A stretch of 64,000 nt of DNA from Capronia americana (taxonomy: Eukaryota > Ascomycota > Eurotiomycetes > Chaetothyriales > Herpotrichiellaceae). Made by a program: the position numbers and the translations under genes. The notes beneath the pieces are model-generated. The model saw only the letters and a list, made by a program, of their open reading frames with translations. It did no database searches and was not told the DNA's origin. Shown here piece by piece: positions 63,838-64,000 of the stretch; positions within the stretch are counted from its first letter, which is position 1; each line of letters opens with the position of its first letter. The stretch covers positions 186,001 through 250,000 of the forward strand of contig JADWQD010000004.1 in assembly GCA_016110215.1 (NCBI GenBank), in the 5' to 3' direction.

Positions 63838-64000
63838 GAGCCTTGAGAAGCTGCACTTGTTGGTGTATATTGCCGTATCTGTACATTGAAACCCTATCTC
63901 GAGCCGTATAACTTGCACGTGCACACTTTTAATTTTTATTATTATTATTATTGTACGAGTAGTGTCAAGGTGTGTCAGGTGTGTCTGAGGAGACGTGGGA
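63838..64000. other. 3' flank with TTA repeat
   Basis: Short downstream region containing a run of TTA/ATT trinucleotides (about 63934-63952). No gene is seen. Confidence 0.8.

Overview
The window is nuclear DNA of a filamentous ascomycete (Pezizomycotina; class not determined). The evidence is the gene content (striatin, Rad14/XPA, Nop2, glycogen synthase, farnesyl diphosphate synthase, Zn2Cys6 regulator), dense genes on both strands, and short GT-AG introns of 44-127 bp. Twenty-three protein-coding genes are supported. No rRNA, tRNA, CRISPR array or intact transposon was found. There is one 99-N assembly gap, at 17190-17288. Exon coordinates were worked out by hand from splice signals and reading frame.

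Layout. Positions 1.2-11.5 kb hold small-molecule and catabolic enzymes: zinc alcohol dehydrogenase, PhyH-like dioxygenase, cyclase-family hydrolase, dienelactone hydrolase and an acyl-CoA dehydrogenase ending in a peroxisomal AKL signal. Among them, at 6.5-7.9 kb, lies an unrecognised gene made of tandemly duplicated small exons separated by five introns of exactly 44 bp. Positions 13.6-22.2 kb hold a very large secreted repeat protein with two tryptophan-rich, sequon-rich arrays, followed by a small secreted Thr/Pro-rich protein and an LCCL-domain membrane protein. Positions 29-40 kb hold two SnoaL-like proteins, a DoxX-like membrane protein, an 11-exon SAM methyltransferase, a cytochrome P450 and an aminotransferase. 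This resembles a metabolite-tailoring neighbourhood, but no PKS, NRPS or terpene-cyclase backbone gene is in the window. Positions 41-60 kb are mostly housekeeping: secreted metallophosphoesterase, striatin, Rad14 and farnesyl diphosphate synthase (divergent, 249 bp apart), sulfatase, glycogen synthase, a Zn2Cys6 factor and Nop2. The right end has a tail-anchored-like unknown protein and an intradiol ring-cleavage dioxygenase.

The two signals most worth following are the exon-intron duplication gene (6521-7880), whose internal exons are all symmetric so that any can be skipped without a frameshift, and the giant WLDW-repeat protein (13650-22244), whose repeat array is broken by an assembly gap that probably hides additional 150-bp units.
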